The notes: generated by a model not told the origin, from the letters alone. A stretch of DNA of 16,355 nt from an uncultured Acetatifactor sp. (GCA_910580225.1 CAJTXE010000066.1:1-16355); one strand, 5' to 3'. Counted from the stretch's first letter, positions 1 to 6,757 are shown. Program-made: numbers and translations.

Positions 1-16
1 CTGGCTAAAGTATAGC

Positions 17-44
17 AGGCTTTTGGAGGAATTTCCAAAAGCCT
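17..44. terminator. Hairpin upstream of kptA, possible end of a preceding transcript
   Basis: An 11-bp perfect inverted repeat (17-27 with 34-44, loop of 6) has the form AGGCTTTTGGA/TCCAAAAGCCT. It is followed by AATTGAAGTTAATTTT, not a clean U-run, so termination would be weak. It lies at the window edge, and the upstream gene cannot be seen. Confidence 0.4.
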
Positions 45-69
45 AATTGAAGTTAATTTTCATCAGTTC

Positions 70-98
70 TTCCCGTCCTGTTCATTTCATGTTATAAT
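70..98 (+). promoter_or_regulatory. Putative kptA promoter (extended -10)
   Basis: TATAAT at 93-98 is preceded by TGT at 90-92, an extended -10. The -35 position (70-75, TTCCCG) is poor, as is tolerated with an extended -10. The start codon chosen for kptA is about 100 bases downstream, leaving a leader of roughly 95 bases with no clear fold. Confidence 0.5.
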
Positions 99-200
99 TT
101 GTTGCAGGTTTTTCTTTCCCTTATTTTTGTCTTTATGAGGACTATTAACATGAGGGAAAAGGAGCTGCATAGAAAACAAATGATTTTATGGGGAGAATAT

Positions 201-746
201 ATGAAGAACTTAGACAAATTAAGTAAGTTTATCAGCCTGGTATTAAGACATAAACCAGATGCTGCGGGGATTACTTTAGATGAGCATGGTTGGGCCAATG
301 TAGATGAATTGCTTGCCGGCGTGAACCATTCGGGCAGAAAAATCAATATGGAAATATTAGAGGAAATTGTGAAAACAGACAGCAAGCAGAGATACAGCTT
401 TAACCAGGATAAAACGTTGATTCGGGCAAACCAGGGACACAGTGTTTTGGTGGATGTGGAATTAAAAGAACAGGAACCGCCGGAATTTCTGTATCATGGA
501 ACGGCTGCCAGATTTCTGAAAAGCATTGAGGCAGAGGGCCTGAAACCAATGAGCCGTTTATATGTACATTTGTCAAATGATGTTGGAACAGCTTTAACCG
601 TTGGAAAACGTCATGGAGAAGCCGTGTTGCTGAAGGTATGCAGCGGAGATATGTATCGGGATGGAGAGAAGTTTTATCTGTCCGAGAACGGGGTATGGTT
701 GACGAAAAAAGTAGATTCAAAGTATTTTGTAATCGTAAATGATTGA
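201..746 (+). CDS. kptA: RNA 2'-phosphotransferase, Tpt1/KptA family
   Basis: KptA/Tpt1 removes an internal RNA 2'-phosphate onto NAD+, giving ADP-ribose 1'',2''-cyclic phosphate and nicotinamide. In eukaryotes this finishes tRNA splicing; the bacterial substrate is unsettled. The 181-aa product has the family layout. The N-terminal lobe carries LRHKP (R16-H17) and IRANQGHS (R75). The C-terminal ADP-ribosyltransferase-like lobe carries YHGTAARF (98-105), the GLKPMSR..VHLS stretch (113-125) and GKRHG (R137). R16, H17, R75 and R137 match the known Arg-His-Arg-Arg catalytic set, so the enzyme should be active. The start at 201 follows GGGGAG at 190-195 and gives the usual family N-terminus; upstream in-frame ATGs (99, 150, 180) would add an atypical extension. 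The stop overlaps the ATG of a possible 55-aa ORF (739-906). Confidence 0.93.
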   Translation: MKNLDKLSKFISLVLRHKPDAAGITLDEHGWANVDELLAGVNHSGRKINMEILEEIVKTDSKQRYSFNQDKTLIRANQGHSVLVDVELKEQEPPEFLYHGTAARFLKSIEAEGLKPMSRLYVHLSNDVGTALTVGKRHGEAVLLKVCSGDMYRDGEKFYLSENGVWLTKKVDSKYFVIVND

Positions 747-906
747 AAGATCTGCCCTGAAAGCAATCAGTGCGAAAGCCAGGGCAATGCAGAAGATTCT
801 GGAACTGATTCAGGCTGCTGCGAATAAGGAATACCGTTTGGTTCGGGGGAGAACAAAAGGCCAAAGCTGCACAGGAGAAGACGGTCTTGCTATTCTCATG
901 TCGTAA
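739..906 (+). CDS. Small hypothetical ORF overlapping the kptA end
   Basis: An ATG at 739 overlaps the kptA stop by 8 bases and opens a 55-codon frame ending in TAA at 904-906. The predicted peptide starts MIERSALKAISAKARAMQKI, a likely amphipathic helix, and continues to a basic/Gly-rich stretch (YRLVRGRTKGQ) and a short hydrophobic end. I recognise no family. The overlap would allow translational coupling to kptA, but there is no good independent ribosome binding site. The end of this frame overlaps the promoter of the next gene (887-915). It could equally be the tail of a decayed gene. Function unknown. Confidence 0.3.
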   Translation: MIERSALKAISAKARAMQKILELIQAAANKEYRLVRGRTKGQSCTGEDGLAILMS

Positions 907-915
907 TAGTATAAT
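887..915 (+). promoter_or_regulatory. Promoter of the Rpn-family gene
   Basis: TTGCTA at 887-892, a 17-base spacer, then a consensus TATAAT at 910-915. Transcription should begin near 922, giving a short leader of about 24 bases before the ATG at 946. That leader contains the ribosome binding site AGGAAAGGAA at 927-936. Confidence 0.7.
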
Positions 916-945
916 AGAAACAGGCAGGAAAGGAAATAATACCAC

Positions 946-1941
946 ATGGCAAGGAATCAACGGAATCTAAAGCCGGATATCATACTGAAGAACTACTGGC
1001 GTGACAATGCGCGCTTCGCTGATCTCTTCAATGCAGTTCTGTTCCAGGGAGAGCAGGTAATACAGCCTCATGAGTTGGAGGATCTGGATACGGAAAGCTC
1101 CACCATACTGGAGCATAAAAAGCAGGCAGAGGGAATCGCGGCATCCAGGGACAACATAAAAATAAGGAAGAAATCCACCGCATACGGGATAGAGTTTGTG
1201 ATGTTAGGGAACGAGTCACAGGAGTATATCGACTATGCCATGCCAATGAGGATGATGGGCTATGACTACAGTGCCTACAAAAAGCAGTATGACAGCAATG
1301 CCGCAAAGTATAAAAAAGCAGAAGGCATGGAAGAGGATGAATACCTGTCCAGAATGAAACGCACGGATAAATTTATGCCCGTGATTACAGTGACTGTATA
1401 TTATGGAAAGAAGCCCTGGGACGGGGCGGCGAGTCTGCACGGCATGCTGAACATTCCGGAGGCGTTAAGGAAGTATGTGAACGACTATCGGATGCTGTTG
1501 GTGGCGGCGAGAAAGAATAACCTTGTGCTGCACAATATGAACAATGTAGACCTTTTTAATCTTCTGGAGATTCTGTTGGACAGCAGCCGTCCCGCAGGTG
1601 AGATTCGGAGCAGGGCAATCGGATACACCAAAGAACGCCGGGTGGACAGAGCCGTCATTCTGACAGCAACAGGAGCGTTGAACAATCAGATTGACTACAA
1701 TGCACTGGAACAGAGAGGAGATGTGAATATGTTTACTGTATTTGAGGAGACCAGGATAGAAGGCAGAGAAGAGGGCAGAGAAGAGGGCAGAGAAGAAGGC
1801 AGAGCGGAAGAGATTATCGAGACCGGCTATGAGTTTGGCCTGTCCGATGATGATATTCTGGGGAGACTGCAGAAAAAACTGGACATTTCTTCGGAGATGG
1901 CACAGAGATATTTCAGAGAGTTTGGAAAAAGGACTGTATAG
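946..1941 (+). CDS. Rpn-family recombination-promoting nuclease / putative PD-(D/E)XK transposase
   Basis: Rpn proteins are PD-(D/E)XK DNA endonucleases related to transposase_31-type proteins. E. coli members promote RecA-independent recombination, and the family has been linked to phage defence. In this 331-aa product the nuclease fold covers about residues 20-190. Visible elements are FADLFNAVLF (24-33, probable acidic residue D26), NESQ (89-92, probable catalytic E90-x-Q92), the YAMPMRMMGYD segment (97-107) and the core strand VITVTVYYG (146-154). Residues 190-260 form the helical region. After it comes a charged EGREEGREEGRE stretch (272-283) made by 12-bp DNA repeats, then a C-terminal helical domain. 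The start follows AGGAAAGGAA at 927-936. An internal start at M262 (base 1729) with AGAGGAG upstream suggests a second, C-terminal-only product. No inverted repeats or target duplications mark it as an intact insertion sequence. Confidence 0.85.
   Translation: MARNQRNLKPDIILKNYWRDNARFADLFNAVLFQGEQVIQPHELEDLDTESSTILEHKKQAEGIAASRDNIKIRKKSTAYGIEFVMLGNESQEYIDYAMPMRMMGYDYSAYKKQYDSNAAKYKKAEGMEEDEYLSRMKRTDKFMPVITVTVYYGKKPWDGAASLHGMLNIPEALRKYVNDYRMLLVAARKNNLVLHNMNNVDLFNLLEILLDSSRPAGEIRSRAIGYTKERRVDRAVILTATGALNNQIDYNALEQRGDVNMFTVFEETRIEGREEGREEGREEGRAEEIIETGYEFGLSDDDILGRLQKKLDISSEMAQRYFREFGKRTV
1729..1941 (+). CDS. Putative internal-start C-terminal product of the Rpn-family gene (RpnS-like)
   Basis: In the same frame as the full-length gene, ATG 1729 (M262) is preceded by AGAGGAG at 1714-1720 with an 8-base gap, a near-ideal Shine-Dalgarno. 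The 70-aa product would begin MFTVFEETRIEGREEG and hold the charged repeat plus the C-terminal helical domain, without any nuclease residues. For E. coli Rpn proteins, an intragenic short form that restrains the toxic full-length protein has been reported. By analogy this would be an intragenic antitoxin or partner. The sequence shows the start signal; expression and function are inferred. Confidence 0.55.
   Translation: MFTVFEETRIEGREEGREEGREEGRAEEIIETGYEFGLSDDDILGRLQKKLDISSEMAQRYFREFGKRTV
1762..1809 (+). repeat. 12-bp tandem repeat, four units, coding for Gly-Arg-Glu-Glu
   Basis: Units GGCAGAGAAGAG (1762-1773), GGCAGAGAAGAG (1774-1785), GGCAGAGAAGAA (1786-1797) and GGCAGAGCGGAA (1798-1809). 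They stay in frame and encode a charged, probably helical linker just after the internal start. Copy number could change without breaking the frame. Confidence 0.9.
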
Positions 1942-2040
1942 GCCCGGGGCTGTTGGCAGAGGAAATGCAGGAAGCACTTTCCTGAAAGGGAAGCTGCAGA
2001 TAACAGAAAGGGATTTGGGAAAGATAAGCAGCGATGCCTG

Positions 2041-2078
2041 ACTCCATGCAAAGTCGGTTAGCGATATTTGCATGGAGT
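2041..2078. terminator. Hairpin between convergent genes, possible bidirectional terminator
   Basis: A 12-bp perfect inverted repeat, ACTCCATGCAAA (2041-2052) and TTTGCATGGAGT (2067-2078), has a 14-base loop. It is followed on the plus strand by GGTTTTCAG, a weak U-tract, and by none on the minus strand. It lies between the Rpn gene (ends 1941) and the minus-strand lipoprotein gene (ends 2161). I see no other gene in this gap. Confidence 0.45.
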
Positions 2079-2160
2079 GGTTTTCAGTTGCAGGAAAGCA
2101 AAGGGCTGTCAATGGTCCTTTACAGGGGCTTTGACGAGAAAGACGGCGTGATATTGCATT

Positions 2161-3156
2161 TTAAAGTAGCTTATCGTTTTGCAAAATAAGATAAGTTCCC
2201 ATTTGTTCATTATATCTTGAATAATCTAAATTCATCATGTTATATAAATATTGCTTTACTTCATCGGTAGAAGAAAATTTTGCTGCCGAATAGGGGGATT
2301 CCGGATTGGTTTTTTCAAACAGCAAATATCCATTCTCTGTTTCAATCAAAGTGGCGGCATGTGAAGCGCATATTCTGTCACCGCTTTGCGTCCAGAAGGT
2401 AATTAAAGAAAACGCACTGTCTTTGAAGGAAATTTCCTGCTCGTTCCATTTTTCCTGAATGGCCTGCAGCATTTCCTGTTCGTTGCATTGCTCTGTAATG
2501 TGAACCGGATTAAACAGGGTAAAATATGCTGCCTGTACATCCTTACTCCAGTCAATCAGCGGAAAAGGAACATACGCCTTATGTTCCCCCTCTACGGCTT
2601 CCCGCCCGAACAGAATATCGCCGTCAGTATAAAGCCATGCCGTATTCTCGTCCCAACAATCAAAATCTTCTTCCTTGAGTACATTTTCTACCGAAATATT
2701 GCCTTGATTTAACTCATAAGCCGCAATCCTGCAAACAACATCATGGTAATTTCGACGATTGCGCTTATACCATTCCGTAGACATGTCGTAGTATTCCCCA
2801 TAGTCAACCGCCATTTCGTCTATTGTAACAAAATCCCCGACTAATGAAAAAGACGGACATTCCCTCATGCTGTTATTATAGTCCGTCACCCAGTTCAATA
2901 CCGTATCAACGTGATTTGTCGGAATCCCGGATTTCAGCAAAATATCCCGGACTTCATTCATGGATAATTTACTGTCCAAATTGGAATAGGTCAATTGGTT
3001 TTGGAGAACAGCATCTATCTTTTCATTACCTGGAACTTCATCACCCGTCCGGCTGCTTTCCTGCGTATCCTCTGTTGTAAATGGCGCTTCTGTATTTCCG
3101 CAGGCGGAACAAAACATCAAAATCAATAATACACATAAACAGGCAAATTTTTTCAT
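2161..3156 (-). CDS. Secreted lipoprotein, DUF4300-like
   Basis: The 331-aa product starts with a lipoprotein signal: MKKFACLCVLLILMFCSACG, with C19 as the likely lipidated residue (-3 is Cys rather than Leu, so the lipobox is imperfect). A Ser/Thr/Glu-rich linker follows (about 22-45), then a globular domain. Segments such as LTYSNL (55-60), the helix ending NWVTDYN, the VCRIAAYE stretch, and SHAATLIETENGYLLFEK followed by SPYSAAKF resemble what I recall of DUF4300 proteins of Firmicutes. The function of that family is unknown. ATG 3156 was chosen because AAGGAGG (minus strand) lies 11 bases upstream; the alternative ATG at 3165 is only 2 bases from it, and the ORF extends to 3210. The gene stands alone, convergent with the Rpn gene. 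Confidence 0.7.
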   Translation of the reverse strand: MKKFACLCVLLILMFCSACGNTEAPFTTEDTQESSRTGDEVPGNEKIDAVLQNQLTYSNLDSKLSMNEVRDILLKSGIPTNHVDTVLNWVTDYNNSMRECPSFSLVGDFVTIDEMAVDYGEYYDMSTEWYKRNRRNYHDVVCRIAAYELNQGNISVENVLKEEDFDCWDENTAWLYTDGDILFGREAVEGEHKAYVPFPLIDWSKDVQAAYFTLFNPVHITEQCNEQEMLQAIQEKWNEQEISFKDSAFSLITFWTQSGDRICASHAATLIETENGYLLFEKTNPESPYSAAKFSSTDEVKQYLYNMMNLDYSRYNEQMGTYLILQNDKLL

Positions 3157-3210
3157 ATTTCCCATGACCTCCTTATTGCTTTTCAATTGATTTATTCTAT
3201 CACAGGTCAT

Positions 3211-3556
3211 TTTGTAATTCCATTAAAAAATGCTTAAGATTTCTGCCCTGCCTGTTTCCTGTGTTTTCGGAAAAGAACAGGTTTTGTACTGCAAATTCAA
3301 CCGGTGCGCAGTATAAGTAAACCCCAGGTTGATTTTTTGTTTTCTGCATTAACGCGGTCAGTATGGACAGCGGGGCGCTTTTCCCTTATCATAAAAGGCA
3401 TATGCTGCGCAGCATTGTGGAGGACAGATTTCCGGACAGACAACTTTTATTTTGCTAAAACGCAGGCGAATCCATAAAAACGGAAGCCTGTGCCGTCTGG
3501 TGAAATGGGGACTGAAAAATCCGGAAGGCCGTGAAAAACAAGGAGGTTTATCGAAA
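3211..3556. other. Intergenic region between divergent genes
   Basis: About 350 bases separate the DUF4300-like gene (minus) from the XRE fusion gene (plus). It holds the leaders and presumably the promoters of both, but I cannot identify convincing -35/-10 pairs on either strand. There is a 14-bp perfect palindrome, ATGCTGCGCAGCAT, at 3402-3415. The ribosome binding site AGGAGG for the plus gene is at 3541-3546. An open frame extends upstream of 3557 to 3452, but its residues look non-coding (short, basic, no domain) and it has no ribosome binding site. Confidence 0.6.
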
Positions 3557-5404
3557 ATGAATCGAGTAGATATAGAAAAAACAGGTAAAAGAATTGCGTT
3601 TTTGCGTAAGGAACGGGGATATACAGGGGAAGCTCTGGCGGAGCGGCTGCAGGTGAGTCCCCAGGCCATATCCAAATGGGAAAATGCCAGATGTCTGCCG
3701 GAGACCAGTGTGCTGCCTGCCCTGGCGGAAGCGCTTGGCTGCAGCATTGACAGCCTGCTGTGCCCGGGAGAAATCCTGATTTTGGAAGCGGTTTATACGG
3801 ACGGGCAGACGGCGGTTCCGGTAACGGGATTTATAAACGGACTGGTGTGGAATCAGGATATCAACATTCCTGTCAACGGGGCGTTTCTGGGTGTGTCCAT
3901 TCCCGGAGAACGGCTGAAGGTACTGACCATAAAATATCAGACGCCGGAAGGAATCTTTTACTCCTATGCCTTACAGAACAGCAGCCTTGTCCTGAACAGG
4001 GGAAATGACAGGAAGCAGAAAAGCGCCTGCTATGAGGACGGACAGTCCTTTCAGATTGTGGGCGCCTGGTACGGAAACGAGAAGGCCTTTTCCTCTGCCA
4101 TGGAGAAGATGGCGCATTATGCGTATTTCAACTGGGACAAGATTCCGGTAAACCAGGAAGCATTTCCCAGTGACACGGCAAGCGACGATACGGAATATCT
4201 GACACTGGTGTATCTGAACAAAGAAGGAATCCATGTGATCAGTTGTCCGGAGAATGAGGCGATTTATTACGGGAATCACCGCACCAGTCTCTTTCTGGAA
4301 GACCGCACCAAATGTATTCTGAAAGGAATTACCAGGCTGTCCTGGGGAGAGGGGATGGATTGCCCCTGGGCCGGGTCCATGTATGCGGCGCTGCAATATA
4401 TGGGAGAAAACTATGCCTATCATCAGATCATGGGCATGAGCGGCGCCTGTTGGAGGCTTTGCTTTACGGAAGTCTGGGACTATAGCTGTACGGACGCCCT
4501 GGTGGCCTTTGACTATGCTTCGCCTTTGTTCCAAAGCCTGGGATATTCTTTCCGGATGGCGGACAGGGTGGAAAAGCAGGAGAGGAAGGCGGAACGTCTG
4601 GCCGTCATGGAGGATATCCGGCAGGGAAAACCGGTTCTGGCCATCAACCTGCGGGTTGCCCCAGAGTGGGGGGTCATAACGGGATATACGGAAGAGGGCG
4701 GCCGCTTCCTGTGCCGCACCTATTTTGACAGAGAGATTTTCCGGGAACTGGAACAGGCGGATTCCGCTGCGGACAAAGAAGACAGAAGAATCGTATTTGA
4801 GGAAAATGAAGGGTATCTGTTTAGTGATTTCTGGCCTTTTCTGCTGCTTCATTTCGGGCAGAAAGAGGATGCGCCCTCCCCTCTGGAGACGTTGAAAGCA
4901 TCCCTTGGGACGCTGATCTCCTCCTTCCGGGCAGAGGCATCCAGGGGTTATGCGCAGGGAAAGGGAGCCTATGAGGCATGGATCAGAGGGCTTGCGAAAG
5001 ACGCAGACTTCCGGTTGGATTCCGACAGGGAGAATGTGCTCCGGAGGCTGTGCGTCAACGACAGTATGCTTGTGAGCCTCATCGACGCCAGACAGTCGGC
5101 GGCATGTTATCTGGAGGAAACGGCTGCCCTGCTGCCGGAATGCAGCCGCCGCCATCTGGAAAAGATCGGGGCAAATTGCCGGGATATTGCGGGGATGTTT
5201 GCCGATTTCCGGGACAAAACCGGCGGGACTGCGGAGGCCTGTTCCCTGACCTATAACACGGATTCGGAGTTCCGTATCGCGGTTTCAAAGTTGGCGGATG
5301 TGCGCAGGGAACAGGCAGCCCTGCTTCAACAGGCGGTGCTTCTGGAGGAGGAAAACTGCGGCCTGGCGCAGTTAATTCTGGATGGACCCTGGGAGGAATG
5401 GTAA
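3557..5404 (+). CDS. XRE-family HTH regulator fused to a BtrH/C39-peptidase-like domain
   Basis: A 615-aa protein, far longer than a simple XRE repressor. Residues 5-68 are a classic XRE HTH, with recognition segment VSPQAISKWENARCLPETSVL. Residues 72-150 form a beta-rich segment. About 257-400 resembles the BtrH/C39-like papain-fold domain: GMDCPWAGSMYAALQYMGE (266-284), the GMSGACWRL stretch (293-301), GKPVLAI (357-363) and PEWGVITGY (369-377), then a tyrosine-rich turn. D268-C269 sits where C39 proteins have the catalytic Asp-Cys, but the usual His position appears to be W371, so proteolysis is doubtful. The C-terminal 200 residues are predicted helical. The start is set by AGGAGG at 3541-3546 and the HTH. 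It is probably a cytosolic ligand- or peptide-responsive regulator; its target is unknown. A mobile-element scar begins right after the stop. The BtrH assignment is from recalled motifs only. Confidence 0.72.
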   Translation: MNRVDIEKTGKRIAFLRKERGYTGEALAERLQVSPQAISKWENARCLPETSVLPALAEALGCSIDSLLCPGEILILEAVYTDGQTAVPVTGFINGLVWNQDINIPVNGAFLGVSIPGERLKVLTIKYQTPEGIFYSYALQNSSLVLNRGNDRKQKSACYEDGQSFQIVGAWYGNEKAFSSAMEKMAHYAYFNWDKIPVNQEAFPSDTASDDTEYLTLVYLNKEGIHVISCPENEAIYYGNHRTSLFLEDRTKCILKGITRLSWGEGMDCPWAGSMYAALQYMGENYAYHQIMGMSGACWRLCFTEVWDYSCTDALVAFDYASPLFQSLGYSFRMADRVEKQERKAERLAVMEDIRQGKPVLAINLRVAPEWGVITGYTEEGGRFLCRTYFDREIFRELEQADSAADKEDRRIVFEENEGYLFSDFWPFLLLHFGQKEDAPSPLETLKASLGTLISSFRAEASRGYAQGKGAYEAWIRGLAKDADFRLDSDRENVLRRLCVNDSMLVSLIDARQSAACYLEETAALLPECSRRHLEKIGANCRDIAGMFADFRDKTGGTAEACSLTYNTDSEFRIAVSKLADVRREQAALLQQAVLLEEENCGLAQLILDGPWEEW

Positions 5405-5424
5405 CAGTTCAGCGCCCTGTCTGA

Positions 5425-5685
5425 ACCGAAACCGAGCAAATCTTGCTTACGGCGGCGAAAGACTATCTCAAAGGTGTGATGAACGGCAAGACCACAATCC
5501 CAACAAAGACATGGAAAACGGAGTATGCAAAACTGACCGCCGAGAGGAAAGCACTCAATCAGCAGTATGTTGCATTGAAAGAGGAAGTGAAAGAAGCGGA
5601 GAAAATCAGAAAGAGCGTTTACAGTATCTTGCGGCAGGAACAGCGGGAACAACAGCCCCACAGAAAGCAGGATATGGAGCGATAA
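5425..5685 (+). pseudogene. C-terminal fragment of a mobile-element relaxase
   Basis: After a stop at 5422-5424 an open frame runs to TAA 5683-5685. It encodes TETEQILLTAAKDYLKGVMN, then GKTTIPTKTWKTEYAKL and a long coiled-coil-like charged tail (AERKALNQQYVALKEEVKEA) ending in HRKQDMER. This matches, from memory, the C-terminal tail of MobA/VirD2-type relaxases carried by Clostridia conjugative and mobilizable elements. The catalytic N-terminal relaxase domain (Tyr and HUH motif) is absent, so this cannot nick DNA. There is no ribosome binding site for a separate product. The fragment begins about 20 bases after the preceding gene, so the deletion junction probably lies between 5404 and 5425. 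A terminator follows at 5689-5734. Confidence 0.65.
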
Positions 5686-5688
5686 CAG

Positions 5689-5734
5689 ACAGGGCGGCGG
5701 GATAGTCAATGCTTATCACCACCGCCCTGTTTTA
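5689..5734 (+). terminator. Rho-independent terminator after the relaxase tail
   Basis: ACAGGGCGGCGG (5689-5700) pairs with CCACCGCCCTGT (5719-5730), interrupted by one C/A mismatch, and is followed by TTTTA. It is probably the original terminator of the relaxase operon and may now serve the upstream XRE fusion gene. Confidence 0.75.
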
Positions 5735-5739
5735 GACTT

Positions 5740-5835
5740 TTATGAGAGCGATAAACTGTGATTTGATTTCGCACGTTCATCGGCTCTGCGTCTGGCTCTT
5801 TGATGCTCTATTTGTTCTTCCCTACAAACAGGAAG
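5740..5835 (-). pseudogene. Possible C-terminal remnant of a mobile-element protein
   Basis: On the minus strand an open frame of about 31 codons ends in TAA at 5740-5742. It reads LPVCREEQIEHQRARRRADE followed by RAKSNHSLSLS. The charged Glu/Arg helix is typical of tails of replication or mobilization proteins on Clostridia integrative elements, but I cannot name the family. No start codon with a ribosome binding site is present, and the frame opens directly after an in-frame TAA. It is best read as a further scrap of the element that left the relaxase tail. It may be chance. Confidence 0.3.
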
Positions 5836-5843
5836 TTATCTTA

Positions 5844-6485
5844 TCAAAACATAAACAACAATAAATCCCACCAGAAATGTAGAAAAATAGCTGTCCAGAT
5901 ACTTTTGGTCTTAATAAAAACAAAGCTGAAAATACAGCTTACCAGCAAAACGGTGATGAATCCTCCACTTGTGAATACCGAAATAAAAATATCGCCTTGA
6001 ATCCACGCAGGAAAATGAATAACTAAAAACATCAAAGAATTGATAAACACAGCAAGATACTTTTTGTTATCGTTCAATATAGCATTCAAAAACAGTCCTC
6101 TAAAAACCATTTCTTCACCGATAGCTATAGAAAGAACCTCTACTACAGTGTTTATTCCAAAAGACTCGCTTATCGTAATCTTACCATTGGTCAAGTATTC
6201 ACTTATAAAAATATAAATTGTAAATAATAGCATTATTGGAACAAATATCCAACAGTTTTTCCTTAATAGATACATTTCTTCCTTTTTGATGAACATATTG
6301 TCACTAAAACGAAAATGAATCACGATTGCAGGCAAAAGCCAGAACACAAGCTTGATATATACTTCCTTTGTAAATTCGTCAAATCCAATTTGGGTTTTCA
6401 AGTACAATTCTAATAAGCTCCATAAAACATAAAGTATCATGGCATAAATAATAAGCGAAGTACGCAATTTTGAATTTGTTTTCAT
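5844..6485 (-). CDS. CPBP-family intramembrane metalloprotease (Rce1/Abi-like)
   Basis: A 213-aa integral membrane protein with the three CPBP (CAAX protease and bacteriocin-processing) motifs: EEMVFR (E124-E125...R129), FLVIH (F153...H157) and HFWWD (H203...D207). These residues coordinate the active site in the Rce1 family, so the protein looks catalytically competent. It has about six to seven hydrophobic segments, starting at residues 10-28, 45-57, 78-96 and 115-123. Bacterial CPBP proteins act in peptide maturation, bacteriocin self-immunity or membrane signalling; the substrate here is unknown. The ATG at 6485 is preceded (minus strand) by AGGAG with an 8-base gap. The gene is markedly AT-rich compared with both flanks and sits inside a mobile-element scar, so it probably arrived by horizontal transfer as cargo. 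No peptide or bacteriocin gene is visible beside it. Confidence 0.85.
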   Translation of the reverse strand: MKTNSKLRTSLIIYAMILYVLWSLLELYLKTQIGFDEFTKEVYIKLVFWLLPAIVIHFRFSDNMFIKKEEMYLLRKNCWIFVPIMLLFTIYIFISEYLTNGKITISESFGINTVVEVLSIAIGEEMVFRGLFLNAILNDNKKYLAVFINSLMFLVIHFPAWIQGDIFISVFTSGGFITVLLVSCIFSFVFIKTKSIWTAIFLHFWWDLLLFMF

Positions 6486-6565
6486 TCAGTGTTCTCCTAA
6501 ATCTATATAGTTTATTCCAGTCAACTTTTCAATAAATTCCGACTTATCGGTTTGTACTGGGGAAA

Positions 6566-6594
6566 ATTATACCATACCCAATTACGAAAAACAA
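6566..6594 (-). promoter_or_regulatory. Promoter of the CPBP gene
   Basis: On the minus strand TTGTTT (6594-6589), a 17-base spacer and TATAAT (6571-6566). Transcription would start near 6559, giving a leader of about 70 bases before the ATG at 6485. It lies at the edge of the oriT-like repeat region. Confidence 0.65.
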
Positions 6595-6620
6595 TCCCCG
6601 TTCTACGTCTGTTCCGACTA

Positions 6621-6757
6621 TCCAGACCGTCAAGGGACGAGTAGTATTTTTTCCGCACAGGGCGCGAAAAAATCTCCACTTTTAAACCTTTGACCGTCTG
6701 GATTTTTGCCGTTGCCATTTCGCCGTCAAAAACGGGGAACAGGATAAAAATATCCTG
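6621..6757. repeat. Nested inverted repeats in the mobile-element scar (oriT-like)
   Basis: Outer arms TCCAGACCGTCAAGGG (6621-6636) and CCTTTGACCGTCTGGA (6687-6702) match at 14 of 16 positions when inverted. Inside them ATTTTTTC (6646-6653) faces GAAAAAAT (6666-6673). A separate 7-bp hairpin, CAGGATA/TATCCTG, is at 6740-6757. This clustering of hairpins beside a relaxase remnant resembles an origin-of-transfer or nicking region. The minus frame across it (6718-6521) is open for 65 codons, but I see no recognisable protein. Confidence 0.5.

Noticed and set aside
946..1941. Complete insertion sequence around the Rpn gene
   Set aside because: I found no terminal inverted repeats or target-site duplication flanking the gene; Rpn genes usually stand alone.
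1829..2041. 70-codon plus-strand frame overlapping the Rpn gene end
   Set aside because: It lies in another frame over the conserved C-terminal domain, has no ribosome binding site and no recognisable content.
2047..2187. 47-codon plus-strand frame from ATG 2047
   Set aside because: It starts inside the hairpin arm, overlaps the antisense lipoprotein gene and has no ribosome binding site.
6521..6718. 65-codon minus-strand frame in the oriT-like region
   Set aside because: It spans the inverted repeats and the CPBP promoter, has no recognisable domain, and is better explained as non-coding element DNA.
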